This document shows positions 16,589 to 25,567 of a DNA stretch of 64,000 nt, in pieces (position 1 is the first letter of the stretch; each line of letters starts with the position of its first letter). Position numbers and translations under genes: made by a program. This stretch comes from Algoriphagus algorifonticola. Its GTDB lineage: Bacteria; Bacteroidota; Bacteroidia; Cytophagales; Cyclobacteriaceae. Location: NCBI RefSeq assembly GCF_007655305.1, contig NZ_VLOG01000008.1, positions 62,001-126,000 on the forward strand, written 5' to 3'. The notes under the pieces are model-generated. The model did not search any database and was not told where the DNA came from. It saw nothing but the letters and a program-made list of their open reading frames with translations.

Positions 16589-17770
16589 ATGAAGCACACG
16601 AAAAACTTATTTCTCCTACTTTTTTTGACAAGTATTTGTTTCCTTTTCCCTTTTTCACCCACCCAATCTTTTGGACAGATTTTGATGGGCTCCGAAAGGC
16701 CAGACCTATATCTCACTCATCTTCAGGGGAAAAAAGTAGGGATCGTGGCCAATCAGACTTCCATCATGCCTCAATCTTCCAATCAACATATCGTTGATTT
16801 CCTTTTGGGTCAAAAAGTGAATTTGAAGAAGGTTTTTGTCCCTGAACATGGATTTAGAGGTACTGCAGATGCAGGGGAGAAAGTAGACAATAGTGTGGAC
16901 CAAAAAACAGGGCTACCAATTATTTCTCTTTATGGAAATAATAAAAAGCCTTCAGCTGATCAAATTAAAGATCTGGATGTAATCATTTTTGATTTGCAGG
17001 ATGTTGGAGTCAGGTTTTACACCTATATCTCTACTATGCATTACATCATGGAGGCAGCAGCTGAGAATGGTAAAGAAGTTATCATATTTGACAGACCTAA
17101 CCCAAATGGGAATTATGTGGCCGGCCCCGTTCTGAAAAAAGGCTTTGAAAGCTTTGTGGGAATGCATCCGATTCCTGTTGTCCATGGGCTTACTGTAGGA
17201 GAATTAGCACAGATGATCAATGGGGAAAAATGGTTGAAAGGCGGTTTAACCTGTCAAATCAAGGTCATCCCAATGAATGGTTGGAGCCATTCTAGTGTTT
17301 ACAGTTTACCAGTCAAGCCCTCTCCCAACCTTCCCAACGACCTGTCTGTAAAATTATATCCTAGCACCTGTTTCTTTGAAGGTACAGTGGTCTCATTGGG
17401 CCGAGGGACCTATTTTCCATTTCAGGTTTTTGGATATCCCGATCCCAAATTCGGAGAATTTACCTTTACGCCTGTGAGTATTGATGGAATGTCCAAAACC
17501 CCTCCCCATCAGGATAAGTTATGCTATGGTAGAGACTTGCGAAAAGAATCTTTGGACCATCGATTTACCTTGGAATATCTTGTTGAAGCATACCAAAAGT
17601 CGGATATGAAGGAAAAATTCTTCAATAACTATTTCAATATATTAGCAGGTACAGATCAAATCAAAAAAATGATTCTAGCAGGCAAATCAGCATCTGAAAT
17701 AGAGGCCTCATGGCAATCAGAGCTGGAGAGTTTCAACAAACTTAGACTTAACTACTTACTGTATAAGTGA
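16589..17770 (+). CDS. Exo-beta-N-acetylmuramidase NamZ-like (DUF1343)
   Basis: Secreted 393-residue protein of the DUF1343/GH171 family, whose characterised members (NamZ) remove terminal N-acetylmuramic acid from peptidoglycan fragments. I place the start at ATG 16589: residues MKHTKNLFLLLFLTSICFLF form a signal peptide, and the longer open frame upstream overlaps the opposite-strand permease. Family blocks seen are GKKVGIVANQTS, FVPEHGFRGTADAGE, DLQDVGVRFYTYISTMHY, IFDRPNPNG and HGLTVGELAQMINGE, then FFEGTVVSLGRGTYFPFQ and the C-terminal LAGTDQIKKMI. It fits a muropeptide recovery role in the periplasm. Confidence 0.9.
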   Translation: MKHTKNLFLLLFLTSICFLFPFSPTQSFGQILMGSERPDLYLTHLQGKKVGIVANQTSIMPQSSNQHIVDFLLGQKVNLKKVFVPEHGFRGTADAGEKVDNSVDQKTGLPIISLYGNNKKPSADQIKDLDVIIFDLQDVGVRFYTYISTMHYIMEAAAENGKEVIIFDRPNPNGNYVAGPVLKKGFESFVGMHPIPVVHGLTVGELAQMINGEKWLKGGLTCQIKVIPMNGWSHSSVYSLPVKPSPNLPNDLSVKLYPSTCFFEGTVVSLGRGTYFPFQVFGYPDPKFGEFTFTPVSIDGMSKTPPHQDKLCYGRDLRKESLDHRFTLEYLVEAYQKSDMKEKFFNNYFNILAGTDQIKKMILAGKSASEIEASWQSELESFNKLRLNYLLYK

Positions 17771-17801
17771 TCCCAAAATTTAGAATGTACAAACCAACTT
17801 C

Positions 17802-18728
17802 ATGAGTAATAAAAATCTTAGAATAGTATACATGGGCACTCCTGAATTTGCGGTGCCAGCATTGGAAAAATTAGTAGCCGCAGGTTGGAATGTCGTAGGT
17901 GTAATTACAGCTCCTGATAAGCCTCAAGGACGTGGGCAAAAGCTAGTCGGCTCACCTGTTAAGCAAGCTGCAGAAAAACTTGGCTTGAATATACTGCAAC
18001 CAAAAAATCTCAAAAGCGAGGAGTTTCAGGAAGAACTAAAAAGCTTGAAAGCTGACCTTCAAATTGTGGTGGCTTTTAGAATGTTGCCTGAATCAGTTTG
18101 GAGTATGCCCCCCTTAGGCACTTTTAACCTTCATGCCTCATTACTTCCAAATTATCGTGGGGCTGCTCCTATCAACTGGGCCATTATCAACGGAGAAACC
18201 GAAACGGGAGTCACTACTTTTTTTCTCAAACACGAGATCGATACCGGGAGCATCATTTATCAAGAAAAAGTCCCAATTCTTCCGGAAGAAAACTTGGGAG
18301 ATGTGTACGAAAAGTTGATGAATATAGGCTCTGACTTAGTTCTAAAAACTGTCGAAGATATTGCTAAAGATGAAGTGAAACCTCTACCACAAGATGAAAG
18401 TAACGCCATTCATCATGCTCCGAAAATTTTCAAGGAAACCTGCAAGATACATTGGGAAAATACGGCTGAGAACATTCACAACCTGGTAAGGGGACTTTCT
18501 CCCTACCCTGCAGCTTGGACAGAGTTAGATGGTAAATTTTGCAAAATCTATCAAACGGAGTTGCTGTCCTCTTCAAGTAATTCTGAACCTGGAAAGCTTT
18601 ATACCGACGGAAAAACTTATTTGAGAATAGGAACTTCAAAAGGACAACTGGGTATACTGGAGCTGCAAATTGAAGGAAAAAAACGAATGAAAGTCGAGGA
18701 CTTTCTAAGAGGATATAAATTTGAATAA
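17802..18728 (+). CDS. fmt: Methionyl-tRNA formyltransferase
   Basis: Transfers formyl from 10-formyltetrahydrofolate to Met-tRNA-fMet. The N-terminal Rossmann domain carries MGTPEFAVPALEKL and the catalytic region NLHASLLPNYRGAAPINWAI, followed by GVTTFFLKHEIDTGSI. The C-terminal OB-fold domain (about residues 205-308) has the tRNA-binding end. The 308 residues match the family. It opens a tight run fmt-folA-SDR-cinA. Adjacent folA makes the folate cofactor, which is a sensible partnership. Confidence 0.97.
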   Translation: MSNKNLRIVYMGTPEFAVPALEKLVAAGWNVVGVITAPDKPQGRGQKLVGSPVKQAAEKLGLNILQPKNLKSEEFQEELKSLKADLQIVVAFRMLPESVWSMPPLGTFNLHASLLPNYRGAAPINWAIINGETETGVTTFFLKHEIDTGSIIYQEKVPILPEENLGDVYEKLMNIGSDLVLKTVEDIAKDEVKPLPQDESNAIHHAPKIFKETCKIHWENTAENIHNLVRGLSPYPAAWTELDGKFCKIYQTELLSSSSNSEPGKLYTDGKTYLRIGTSKGQLGILELQIEGKKRMKVEDFLRGYKFE

Positions 18729-18773
18729 GAGTCAATAAGGTTAAAACGTCTTAAATCGGTCAAGCAATCTTGT

Positions 18774-19280
18774 ATGGAAATAATATTAATAGCGGCAATA
18801 GGGAAAAATAGTGTTTTGGGCAAAGACAATGAATTGCTTTGGAGACTACCTGCTGATTTTAAAAGGTTCAAAGCAATCACCACTGGCAATTACCTTTTGA
18901 TGGGACGTAAAACCTTTGAGTCCTTGGGAAAACCATTGCCCAATAGAACGCATCTAGTAATTACCCGTGACCCAAACTATCAAGTTCCTGAAGGACATTA
19001 CCAGTTCACAAGCTTTGAGAAAGCATTTACTTTCTGCAAGAAATTGGATTTAGATAAGCTCTTTGTCATTGGAGGTGGAGAGATTTATACACAGACACTA
19101 AAAATGGCTGATAAGATGCTTTTGACTGAGGTAGAAGCCTCACCTGAAGGAGATACTTTTTTCCCTGAATTCGATAAGAGTAACTGGAAGGAAACTTTCA
19201 GAGAATTCCATCCAGCAGATGAAAAGCATGCTTATGCTTTTTCCTTTGTAGATTACGAAAAAAAGAGTCACAATGAGTGA
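18774..19280 (+). CDS. folA: Dihydrofolate reductase
   Basis: NADPH-dependent reduction of dihydrofolate to tetrahydrofolate. At 168 residues it has chromosomal DHFR size. IAAIGKNSVLGKDNELLWRLPADFKRFK gives the Met20-type loop with the catalytic Asp in PADF; LLMGRKTFESLGKPLPNR is the NADPH phosphate site; VIGGGEIY is the conserved glycine turn. Its end overlaps the following short-chain dehydrogenase by eight bases, so the two are probably translated together. Confidence 0.97.
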   Translation: MEIILIAAIGKNSVLGKDNELLWRLPADFKRFKAITTGNYLLMGRKTFESLGKPLPNRTHLVITRDPNYQVPEGHYQFTSFEKAFTFCKKLDLDKLFVIGGGEIYTQTLKMADKMLLTEVEASPEGDTFFPEFDKSNWKETFREFHPADEKHAYAFSFVDYEKKSHNE

Positions 19281-20061
19281 AAACAAAGTGATTTGGATAA
19301 CCGGTGCATCCTCAGGAATCGGCGAGGCCTGCTGTAAAAAATTCAATCAAGAAGGATATCGAGTTATCCTTTCTGCAAGAAATAAAAAAGAATTGAACAG
19401 AGTTCAAAGCTCTCTTAACTACCCGGAAAACAGTCAAATACTCTATCTAGATCTTGCTGAACTAGGAAATGTGGATGAATTGTTACAAAAGGCAATTGGT
19501 CTTTTTGGCCATGTTGATGTGCTTTTACATAATGGAGGAATCAGTCAGCGCTCTCTTATTCACGAGACAACTTTAGATGTAGACCGACGCTTGATGGAGG
19601 TAAATTATTTTGGGACCATCACTTTGACCAAAGCCCTATTGCCCCATTTTATCCACCGAAAAAAGGGGCATTTTGGGGTAGTGACTAGTTTGGTAGGGAA
19701 ATTTGGCACCCCATTTAGATCATCTTACGCCGCCTCTAAACACGCGCTACATGGTTTTTTCGATACATTGAGAGCAGAGCATCATCAGGATCAAATTCAA
19801 GTTACCTTGATCTGTCCAGGCTTCATCAAAACCCAGGTTTCTGTCAATGCTTTAACTTCGGATGGAAGTCCCTTAAACTTAATGGATGATGCACAGGCAA
19901 ACGGAATGAGTCCAGAAGAATGTGCTAATCAAATTTTTCAAGCTATAACCAAACAAAAACGGGAAGTATTGATTGGAGGAAAAGAAACAATGGGAGTTTA
20001 CCTGAAAAGATTCTTCCCAGGCATATTTGCCAAATTCCTAACAAAAGCCAAAGTCAGATAA
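19273..20061 (+). CDS. Short-chain dehydrogenase/reductase
   Basis: Classical SDR oxidoreductase, 262 residues. The Rossmann cofactor motif is TGASSGIG (about residues 10-17). The NAG-type motif is HNGG, and the catalytic triad is Ser (TSLVGKF region) with YAASK (Tyr and Lys). ARNKKEL after the first strand suggests NADP(H) use. The C-terminal tail VYLKRFFPGIFAKFLTKAKVR is hydrophobic and basic, as in the DltE-like or 11-beta-HSD-like subgroup that associates with membranes. The substrate is unknown. It overlaps folA by eight bases and is five bases from cinA. Confidence 0.88.
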   Translation: MSENKVIWITGASSGIGEACCKKFNQEGYRVILSARNKKELNRVQSSLNYPENSQILYLDLAELGNVDELLQKAIGLFGHVDVLLHNGGISQRSLIHETTLDVDRRLMEVNYFGTITLTKALLPHFIHRKKGHFGVVTSLVGKFGTPFRSSYAASKHALHGFFDTLRAEHHQDQIQVTLICPGFIKTQVSVNALTSDGSPLNLMDDAQANGMSPEECANQIFQAITKQKREVLIGGKETMGVYLKRFFPGIFAKFLTKAKVR

Positions 20062-20065
20062 GTAA

Positions 20066-21322
20066 ATGAAGCTAGTAAAAGCAGAAATCATAGCCATAGG
20101 AGACGAATTGCTATATGGACAAATCATGGACACCAATAGTCACTGGATTTCTCAGCAATTAGACCTAAAAGGTGTAAAGGTGGTAAGAAAAACTACCGTC
20201 GGAGATAATAGAGATGATATTTTAAAGGCCTTTTCAGAGGCTGAAAAAAGGGCGGATTTAGTGCTTATTACAGGTGGGTTAGGCCCAACTCAGGATGACT
20301 TGACCAAACCCTTATTGGCTGAGTATTTCAATTGCCCTGTAATTGAGGTTCCAGAGGCTGTCACAGCGATTACGGAATTTTTCAAAAGAAGAGGCCGAGA
20401 AATGACCCCTTTAAATGTCTTACAGGGACATTTGCCTTCCTGTTGTGAATACGTTCCTAATCCAGTGGGAACTGCGCCGGGCATGTGGTTTGATCAGAAT
20501 GAAACTTATTGGATGTCCATGCCGGGTGTACCTCATGAGATGAAGAGGCTCATGAATGACTTTGTTTTGCCCAAATTACCAAGCCTGTTTGAGTTGCCAG
20601 TAATCTATCACAAGGTTATAAAAACCGCCGGGATAGGCGAAAGCTGGTTGGCTGATTTGATAGCTGATTGGGAAAATGCGTTACCTGAGCATATCAGATT
20701 AGCTTATCTTCCTTCACTGGGACATGTGAAACTGAGGTTAACAGGTTTTGGCAAGGATTTGAGTCAAATTCAGAAAGAAGTGGAAAATCAAATCCAGCTA
20801 GTACTACCTAAAATTGAAAAGTACGTATACGGGTTTAATGAAGAAACTCTGGAAACTGCTATCGGCAAGCTTTTGAAGAAAGCCGGGAAAACCCTAGCTT
20901 TGGCTGAGAGCTGTTCGGGAGGATATATTTCCCACTTGATAACAAGTATCCCGGGATGTAGTGATTATTTTCAAGGTTCTTTGATTCCTTATCACAACCA
21001 ATACAAAAAAGATGTCCTAGGAGTAAAAGAGGATACTTTAACGAATTTTGGAGCTGTGAGCGAAGAAACTGTCCATGAAATGGCAAAAGGAATTAGAAGT
21101 TTATTTCATGCCGACTTCGGTTTAGCCTCTAGTGGGATAGCCGGACCTGATGGTGGAACAGACGAAAAGCCAGTTGGAACTGTTTGGATAGCTTGTGCCG
21201 GAGATGGCTTTTCAGAAGCAAAAAAATTACAATTGACCCAAGACAGATTATTAAATATTCAATTAACTGGGGTTGCTGTTTTGAATTTATTAAGAGTTTG
21301 CATCTCTCAATACAACAAATAA
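20066..21322 (+). CDS. cinA: CinA family nicotinamide-nucleotide amidohydrolase
   Basis: Two-domain CinA. Residues about 1-170 form the molybdopterin-binding-like (COG1058) domain with AIGDELLYGQIMDTNSHW and TGGLGPTQDDLTKPLLAEYF. Residues about 255-418 are the nicotinamide mononucleotide deamidase domain with LALAESCSGGYISHLITSIPG and SSGIAGPDGGTDEKPVGTVW. It recycles NMN to nicotinic acid mononucleotide in pyridine nucleotide salvage; ADP-ribose hydrolysis has been described for the N-terminal domain. It closes the fmt-folA-SDR-cinA cluster. The family is also called competence/damage-inducible, but nothing here indicates competence. Confidence 0.94.
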   Translation: MKLVKAEIIAIGDELLYGQIMDTNSHWISQQLDLKGVKVVRKTTVGDNRDDILKAFSEAEKRADLVLITGGLGPTQDDLTKPLLAEYFNCPVIEVPEAVTAITEFFKRRGREMTPLNVLQGHLPSCCEYVPNPVGTAPGMWFDQNETYWMSMPGVPHEMKRLMNDFVLPKLPSLFELPVIYHKVIKTAGIGESWLADLIADWENALPEHIRLAYLPSLGHVKLRLTGFGKDLSQIQKEVENQIQLVLPKIEKYVYGFNEETLETAIGKLLKKAGKTLALAESCSGGYISHLITSIPGCSDYFQGSLIPYHNQYKKDVLGVKEDTLTNFGAVSEETVHEMAKGIRSLFHADFGLASSGIAGPDGGTDEKPVGTVWIACAGDGFSEAKKLQLTQDRLLNIQLTGVAVLNLLRVCISQYNK

Positions 21323-21408
21323 AATTTTATACTAAAGGTTTGTTTCAAATGTTTTTAAAATTTAATTTTAAAAGTTGAATGTAAACCCAATTAAATACCG
21401 AAAATAGT

Positions 21409-22695
21409 ATGGCGAGTGTAGAAATGCTGATGCCTAAAATGGGCGAAAGTATCATAGAAGGCACCATCCTTACCTGGTTAAAAAAAGAAGGCGACCCTAT
21501 TGAGCAGGATGAATCTGTCCTGGAGGTTGCCACTGATAAGGTGGATACAGAAGTACCTGCAACCCATGCTGGTGTTTTGAAAAGAATATTGGCTAAAGAG
21601 GGAGAGGTAATAGCTGTAGGTGCTCCAATTGCCATCATTGAAACTGCCGGTGAAGAAGCCGCCCCAGCTAATGCTTCTAAGCCTAAGGAAGAGGCTAAAG
21701 ACGAACTAGTAGCCGCTGCTCCGGAGAAAACTGAGACCTTGATCTCAAGCCCAGAGCCAGTAGTAGCGGATGGAGATGATAGATTCTATTCTCCTCTTGT
21801 CAAAAGCATTGCAAAAGAGGAAGGAATTGACGCTTCTGAACTATCCAAAATACCTGGTACCGGCAAAGAAGGCCGAGTAACTAAGCAGGACATGTTGGAA
21901 TATGTAAAAAACAGAAAAGCTGCACCAAGTGCTTCCTCTCCAAGCCCATCCATAGCTGAACCTAAAGTTCAAGTGAGCGTTTCGGCCAATGATGAAATTA
22001 TCGAGATGGATAGAATGCGCAAGATGATTGCGCAGCGTATGGTGGATTCCAAGAGAATTTCTCCGCACGTAACATCTTTTGTTGAGGCTGATATGACTAA
22101 CATCGTATTATGGAGGGAGAAAAATAAAGAAGCCTACAAAAAGAAATACGGAGAATCTATTACTTATACTCCATTCTTCATTGAAGCCATCGCCAAAGCA
22201 ATCAGAGATTTCCCAATGATCAATATCTCCGTGGATGGAGATAGAATTATCAAGAAGAAGGATATCAACGTAGGAATGGCTGTAGCATTACCGTCTGGAA
22301 ACCTGATTGTTCCAATCATTAAAAATGCGGATCAGTTAAACTTGGTGGGTATTTCCAAAAAAGTAAACGATCTAGCCAATAGAGCAAGAAATAACAAATT
22401 GACTGCCGATGACCTTTCGGGAGGCACATATACCGTATCCAATGTTGGCTCATTCGGGAATGTCATGGGTACTCCTATCATTCCTCAGCCTCAAGTTGCG
22501 ATTATGGCCGTTGGTGCAATCGTCAAAAAACCTGCGGTGGTAGAAACACCTACTGGAGACGTGATTGCCATTCGACATAAAATGTTCTTATCCCATTCCT
22601 ATGACCATAGAGTTGTTGACGGATCTTTGGGAGGAATGTTTGTCAGAAAAGTAGCAGATTATTTAGAGGAGTTTGATATGAATTCTTCCTTTTAA
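21409..22695 (+). CDS. 2-oxo acid dehydrogenase E2 (dihydrolipoamide acyltransferase)
   Basis: Core acyltransferase of a 2-oxo acid dehydrogenase complex. Residues 1-80 are one lipoyl domain with the lipoylated Lys44 in ATDKVDTEVP. An Ala/Pro/Glu-rich linker leads to the peripheral-subunit-binding domain at about 127-168 (FYSPLVKSIAKEEGIDASEL). The rest is the catalytic domain, ending in SHSYDHRVVDGSLGG with the active-site His and Asp. The DHRVVDGSLGG version and single lipoyl domain suggest the branched-chain (BkdB-like) type, but pyruvate or 2-oxoglutarate complexes are not excluded. No E1 or E3 gene is adjacent. A terminator follows directly. Confidence 0.9.
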   Translation: MASVEMLMPKMGESIIEGTILTWLKKEGDPIEQDESVLEVATDKVDTEVPATHAGVLKRILAKEGEVIAVGAPIAIIETAGEEAAPANASKPKEEAKDELVAAAPEKTETLISSPEPVVADGDDRFYSPLVKSIAKEEGIDASELSKIPGTGKEGRVTKQDMLEYVKNRKAAPSASSPSPSIAEPKVQVSVSANDEIIEMDRMRKMIAQRMVDSKRISPHVTSFVEADMTNIVLWREKNKEAYKKKYGESITYTPFFIEAIAKAIRDFPMINISVDGDRIIKKKDINVGMAVALPSGNLIVPIIKNADQLNLVGISKKVNDLANRARNNKLTADDLSGGTYTVSNVGSFGNVMGTPIIPQPQVAIMAVGAIVKKPAVVETPTGDVIAIRHKMFLSHSYDHRVVDGSLGGMFVRKVADYLEEFDMNSSF

Positions 22696-22700
22696 TATTG

Positions 22701-22729
22701 ACCCCGGCTTGAGTCGGGGTTTATTTTTT
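22701..22729. terminator. Terminator between E2 and the convergent kinase gene
   Basis: ACCCCG (22701-22706) and CGGGGT (22715-22720) form a 6-bp stem with an eight-base loop, followed by TTATTTTTT on the plus strand. It ends E2 transcription; the minus-strand kinase stop codon lies within the T-tract. Confidence 0.75.
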
Positions 22730-25567
22730 CCTCTTTTCTATGATTTTTTTATAATAATGTTCCAATCTTTCAGCCAATACAGCTAATCGTATTGGCTTTG
22801 TTAGATAATCATCCATCCCAGACTCTATTGCTTTCATTTGGTCTTCATCAAAAACGTTTGCTGAAAGTCCTATAATCACAAGATCCCTTTTCTTAGGGAG
22901 CTTTCTAATCTCATCGGTAGCTTCAAGACCATTCATTATAGGCATCTGTACATCCATCAGGACTATATCAAAATCCTGCTCTTTTACTTTTTCCACAGCT
23001 TCCTCTCCATTTCTGGCAACCTCGTATTGAAAACCCAATTGATTTAGCATTAACTTCATCAATTGTAGGTTCAAGTCATTATCTTCAGTCAAAAGAATTT
23101 TCAGAGGGTGTGTCTCACCCATTTCTTTGACCTCAGCCCAAGACAATTCCTTCTTGTCAATTTTCAGACTATCCTTCTCTACTTTTTTTACCAAAACAGA
23201 AAATTCAAATACCGAGCCTATTCCCTTTTCACTACTGATAACTAAATCTCCTCCTAAGAGCTCTATAAGCTTTTTCGCAATAGCTAATCCCAATCCAGTT
23301 CCTTGATAGTTTCGGGTTGCAGAGCTATCTATCTGATAAAATGGTTCGCTTAACTTTTCCAGATGCTCGTCGGATATGCCTATCCCAGTATCGATGATTT
23401 TACAATTGATATAATAAGCATCACCGCTTATTTGCTCCAATCCTACGCTGACGTCTACTTTTCCTTTTTCAGGGGTAAACTTGATCGCATTTCCCACAAG
23501 ATTCAAGAAAATCTGATTGATTTTCACTTTATCTCCCTGTGCTAAAAAGTCCTGTTTGCTAGCTGATTCAAAATTGAATGCTATGTCTTTTTTATTTGCC
23601 AGTCCTGAAAGTATCTGTGCCTGATTCTCAAGCTCCTGCATAGGATCAAATACCTCATTGAAAATTTCAACTTTTCCGGCTTCAATTTTAGAGTAGTCCA
23701 AAATATCCTTGATTATACCCAAGAGCATATTTCCGGAATTTTTGATGATATCAACATATTGCTGTTGAATTGCATTCAATTTGGTTTGCTCCAAGAGATC
23801 TATAATTCCCAATAATCCATTCATCGGGGTTCTGATCTCATGGCTCATATTGGCAAGGAAGTCCGACTTCGCTTTGCTAGCTTGATCCGCAGCATTCATA
23901 GCATCCACCAATCCTTTTTCCCAAATCTTCTGAGTAGTAATATCTTTTGAAATAGACATCATTTTCTCAGCATCTAAAGGAAAGAATCTCATTTCAAAAT
24001 GCTTCTCCCCTTTTGGGCCTTCCCATTTTACATTGATGGTCTGAATGGATCGTTTTTCTCTTGCCTTATAAAAAGCCTCTAAAACCACCCCTGTTTGACC
24101 ATGTGGCACAAATTCTTGCAGGCTCTTTCCTAAAGTCTGACGGGAGGGTTCTTCCAATTCTTCTTTATCCTGAACATGAAAATCAATAACTCTACTGTCA
24201 TTATCATACAGAAAAATATTATCCGGGATATTGCCAATGAGAGTTCTCAGCCTATTTTCACTTTCAATCAGCTTAATTCTCGATTGATAAGTATCTGTGA
24301 TATCTGTACAGATACCCATTCCACCGTTGAACTGACCTGAAGCATCAAAAATCAATTTTTCAAAAACTTTGAGCCTAATCCTTTTTCCATCTGGCATGAT
24401 AAAATCATACTCAAAGTCAACCAAGTCCCTTTTTTCATCCAATGCCTGAAAAATAATTGCACGGAGATTCTGAACCTCCACATTATTTGATTCAGCCTTG
24501 AAAGCAGATCTAAACTCATGAGGTTCCATGCCTAAAATATCCCGAACCTCATCACTGATACGAGTTATCTGCCCTTTGGCATCATGGAAATAAACAAAAC
24601 CTTTGAGCTCTTGAAGCAATAAATTCTGTTGATCAAATAACTCGCTGATCTCTTGAATATTAGCTTCTTGAGTTCTCTGAAACTCTAAATTATTCTTTAT
24701 AGAAACCACAAAAAATCCTACAGTAAAAATCAACAAGGCAACAAAACCCAGAAAAAGGAAAAAATATGTTTGGTAAATACCTGAAGTCAAACTTTCTGCA
24801 GGAACGGCAAAGACCATCGCTCCAGATTCACTGGAAAGCACAAAACTAAATGGATATTGAGCAATAATACCGCTTGTCTCCTCATCATTCCTTTGCCAAG
24901 AAGCTTCATAAAAGCCCTTCAACCCTAAAGCTAAATCATTCTCTAAATCTGCAATTTTGCTTGCTTGAATCTGAATAGAATTACTGTTTAAAGGGATAAG
25001 CCGATCATTATAAATCAAAAATTTACCTCCGCCAGGATTGAGATAATAATTCATCACAAACTCCTTTGCATAGGAGACTAAATCCAGTGAATAAAGAACA
25101 CGAAAGCCCTTTTTCCCTAAAATCAAATTGGAAAATCTCTTTTCATCAGTCGAGGGGAAACCTTTATCAGACTGTGTTCGAAAAAATTCAGTTCTATCAT
25201 TTTTATTGAAGACCAAAACCGAATCCATCATATCCACCCAAACTGTATCTACTAATTGGGGGAAAGAATTAAACAATCTTCTAACAGCGTAAGTGAATTC
25301 TTCATCATAGTCATCCAACTCGTGATTGGGATCCTCCAGATAGTTGATTAATTCCTTGGACTCTTCTTCGAATCTTCTAATCTCAAGTTCAATACCCCGT
25401 GAGGCGAGTTCAGTTTGTTTATTTAAAAATTCCTTTCTGGAATTTAATTGAGCATTAAAAATTGCCATGAAAAAGCTAAACCCCAAGGTGATTACCAAAA
25501 GGACTAAAAGTGACCCAATGACTAAGGTTAGCCAAAAATCAATACGGTAAGGCTTATTAGTTTCCAT
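22721..25567 (-). CDS. Hybrid sensor histidine kinase with receiver domain
   Basis: Membrane-bound hybrid kinase, 948 residues. Helices at 13-36 and 267-290 bracket a ~230-residue periplasmic sensor of Cache-like size. A short coiled coil follows, then PAS at about 315-425 and a second PAS at about 435-548. HisKA has His576 in NMSHEIRTPMNG. The ATPase has Asn693, DTGIGI (726-731) and GTGLGLAI (756-763). The C-terminal receiver has phosphoacceptor Asp872 in LMDVQMPIMNG and Lys924. Its ATG overlaps the stop of the upstream Cache lipoprotein by one base (TAATG), so the two are translationally coupled. No output response regulator is adjacent; the phosphorelay target lies elsewhere. Confidence 0.93.
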   Translation of the reverse strand: METNKPYRIDFWLTLVIGSLLVLLVITLGFSFFMAIFNAQLNSRKEFLNKQTELASRGIELEIRRFEEESKELINYLEDPNHELDDYDEEFTYAVRRLFNSFPQLVDTVWVDMMDSVLVFNKNDRTEFFRTQSDKGFPSTDEKRFSNLILGKKGFRVLYSLDLVSYAKEFVMNYYLNPGGGKFLIYNDRLIPLNSNSIQIQASKIADLENDLALGLKGFYEASWQRNDEETSGIIAQYPFSFVLSSESGAMVFAVPAESLTSGIYQTYFFLFLGFVALLIFTVGFFVVSIKNNLEFQRTQEANIQEISELFDQQNLLLQELKGFVYFHDAKGQITRISDEVRDILGMEPHEFRSAFKAESNNVEVQNLRAIIFQALDEKRDLVDFEYDFIMPDGKRIRLKVFEKLIFDASGQFNGGMGICTDITDTYQSRIKLIESENRLRTLIGNIPDNIFLYDNDSRVIDFHVQDKEELEEPSRQTLGKSLQEFVPHGQTGVVLEAFYKAREKRSIQTINVKWEGPKGEKHFEMRFFPLDAEKMMSISKDITTQKIWEKGLVDAMNAADQASKAKSDFLANMSHEIRTPMNGLLGIIDLLEQTKLNAIQQQYVDIIKNSGNMLLGIIKDILDYSKIEAGKVEIFNEVFDPMQELENQAQILSGLANKKDIAFNFESASKQDFLAQGDKVKINQIFLNLVGNAIKFTPEKGKVDVSVGLEQISGDAYYINCKIIDTGIGISDEHLEKLSEPFYQIDSSATRNYQGTGLGLAIAKKLIELLGGDLVISSEKGIGSVFEFSVLVKKVEKDSLKIDKKELSWAEVKEMGETHPLKILLTEDNDLNLQLMKLMLNQLGFQYEVARNGEEAVEKVKEQDFDIVLMDVQMPIMNGLEATDEIRKLPKKRDLVIIGLSANVFDEDQMKAIESGMDDYLTKPIRLAVLAERLEHYYKKIIEKRKK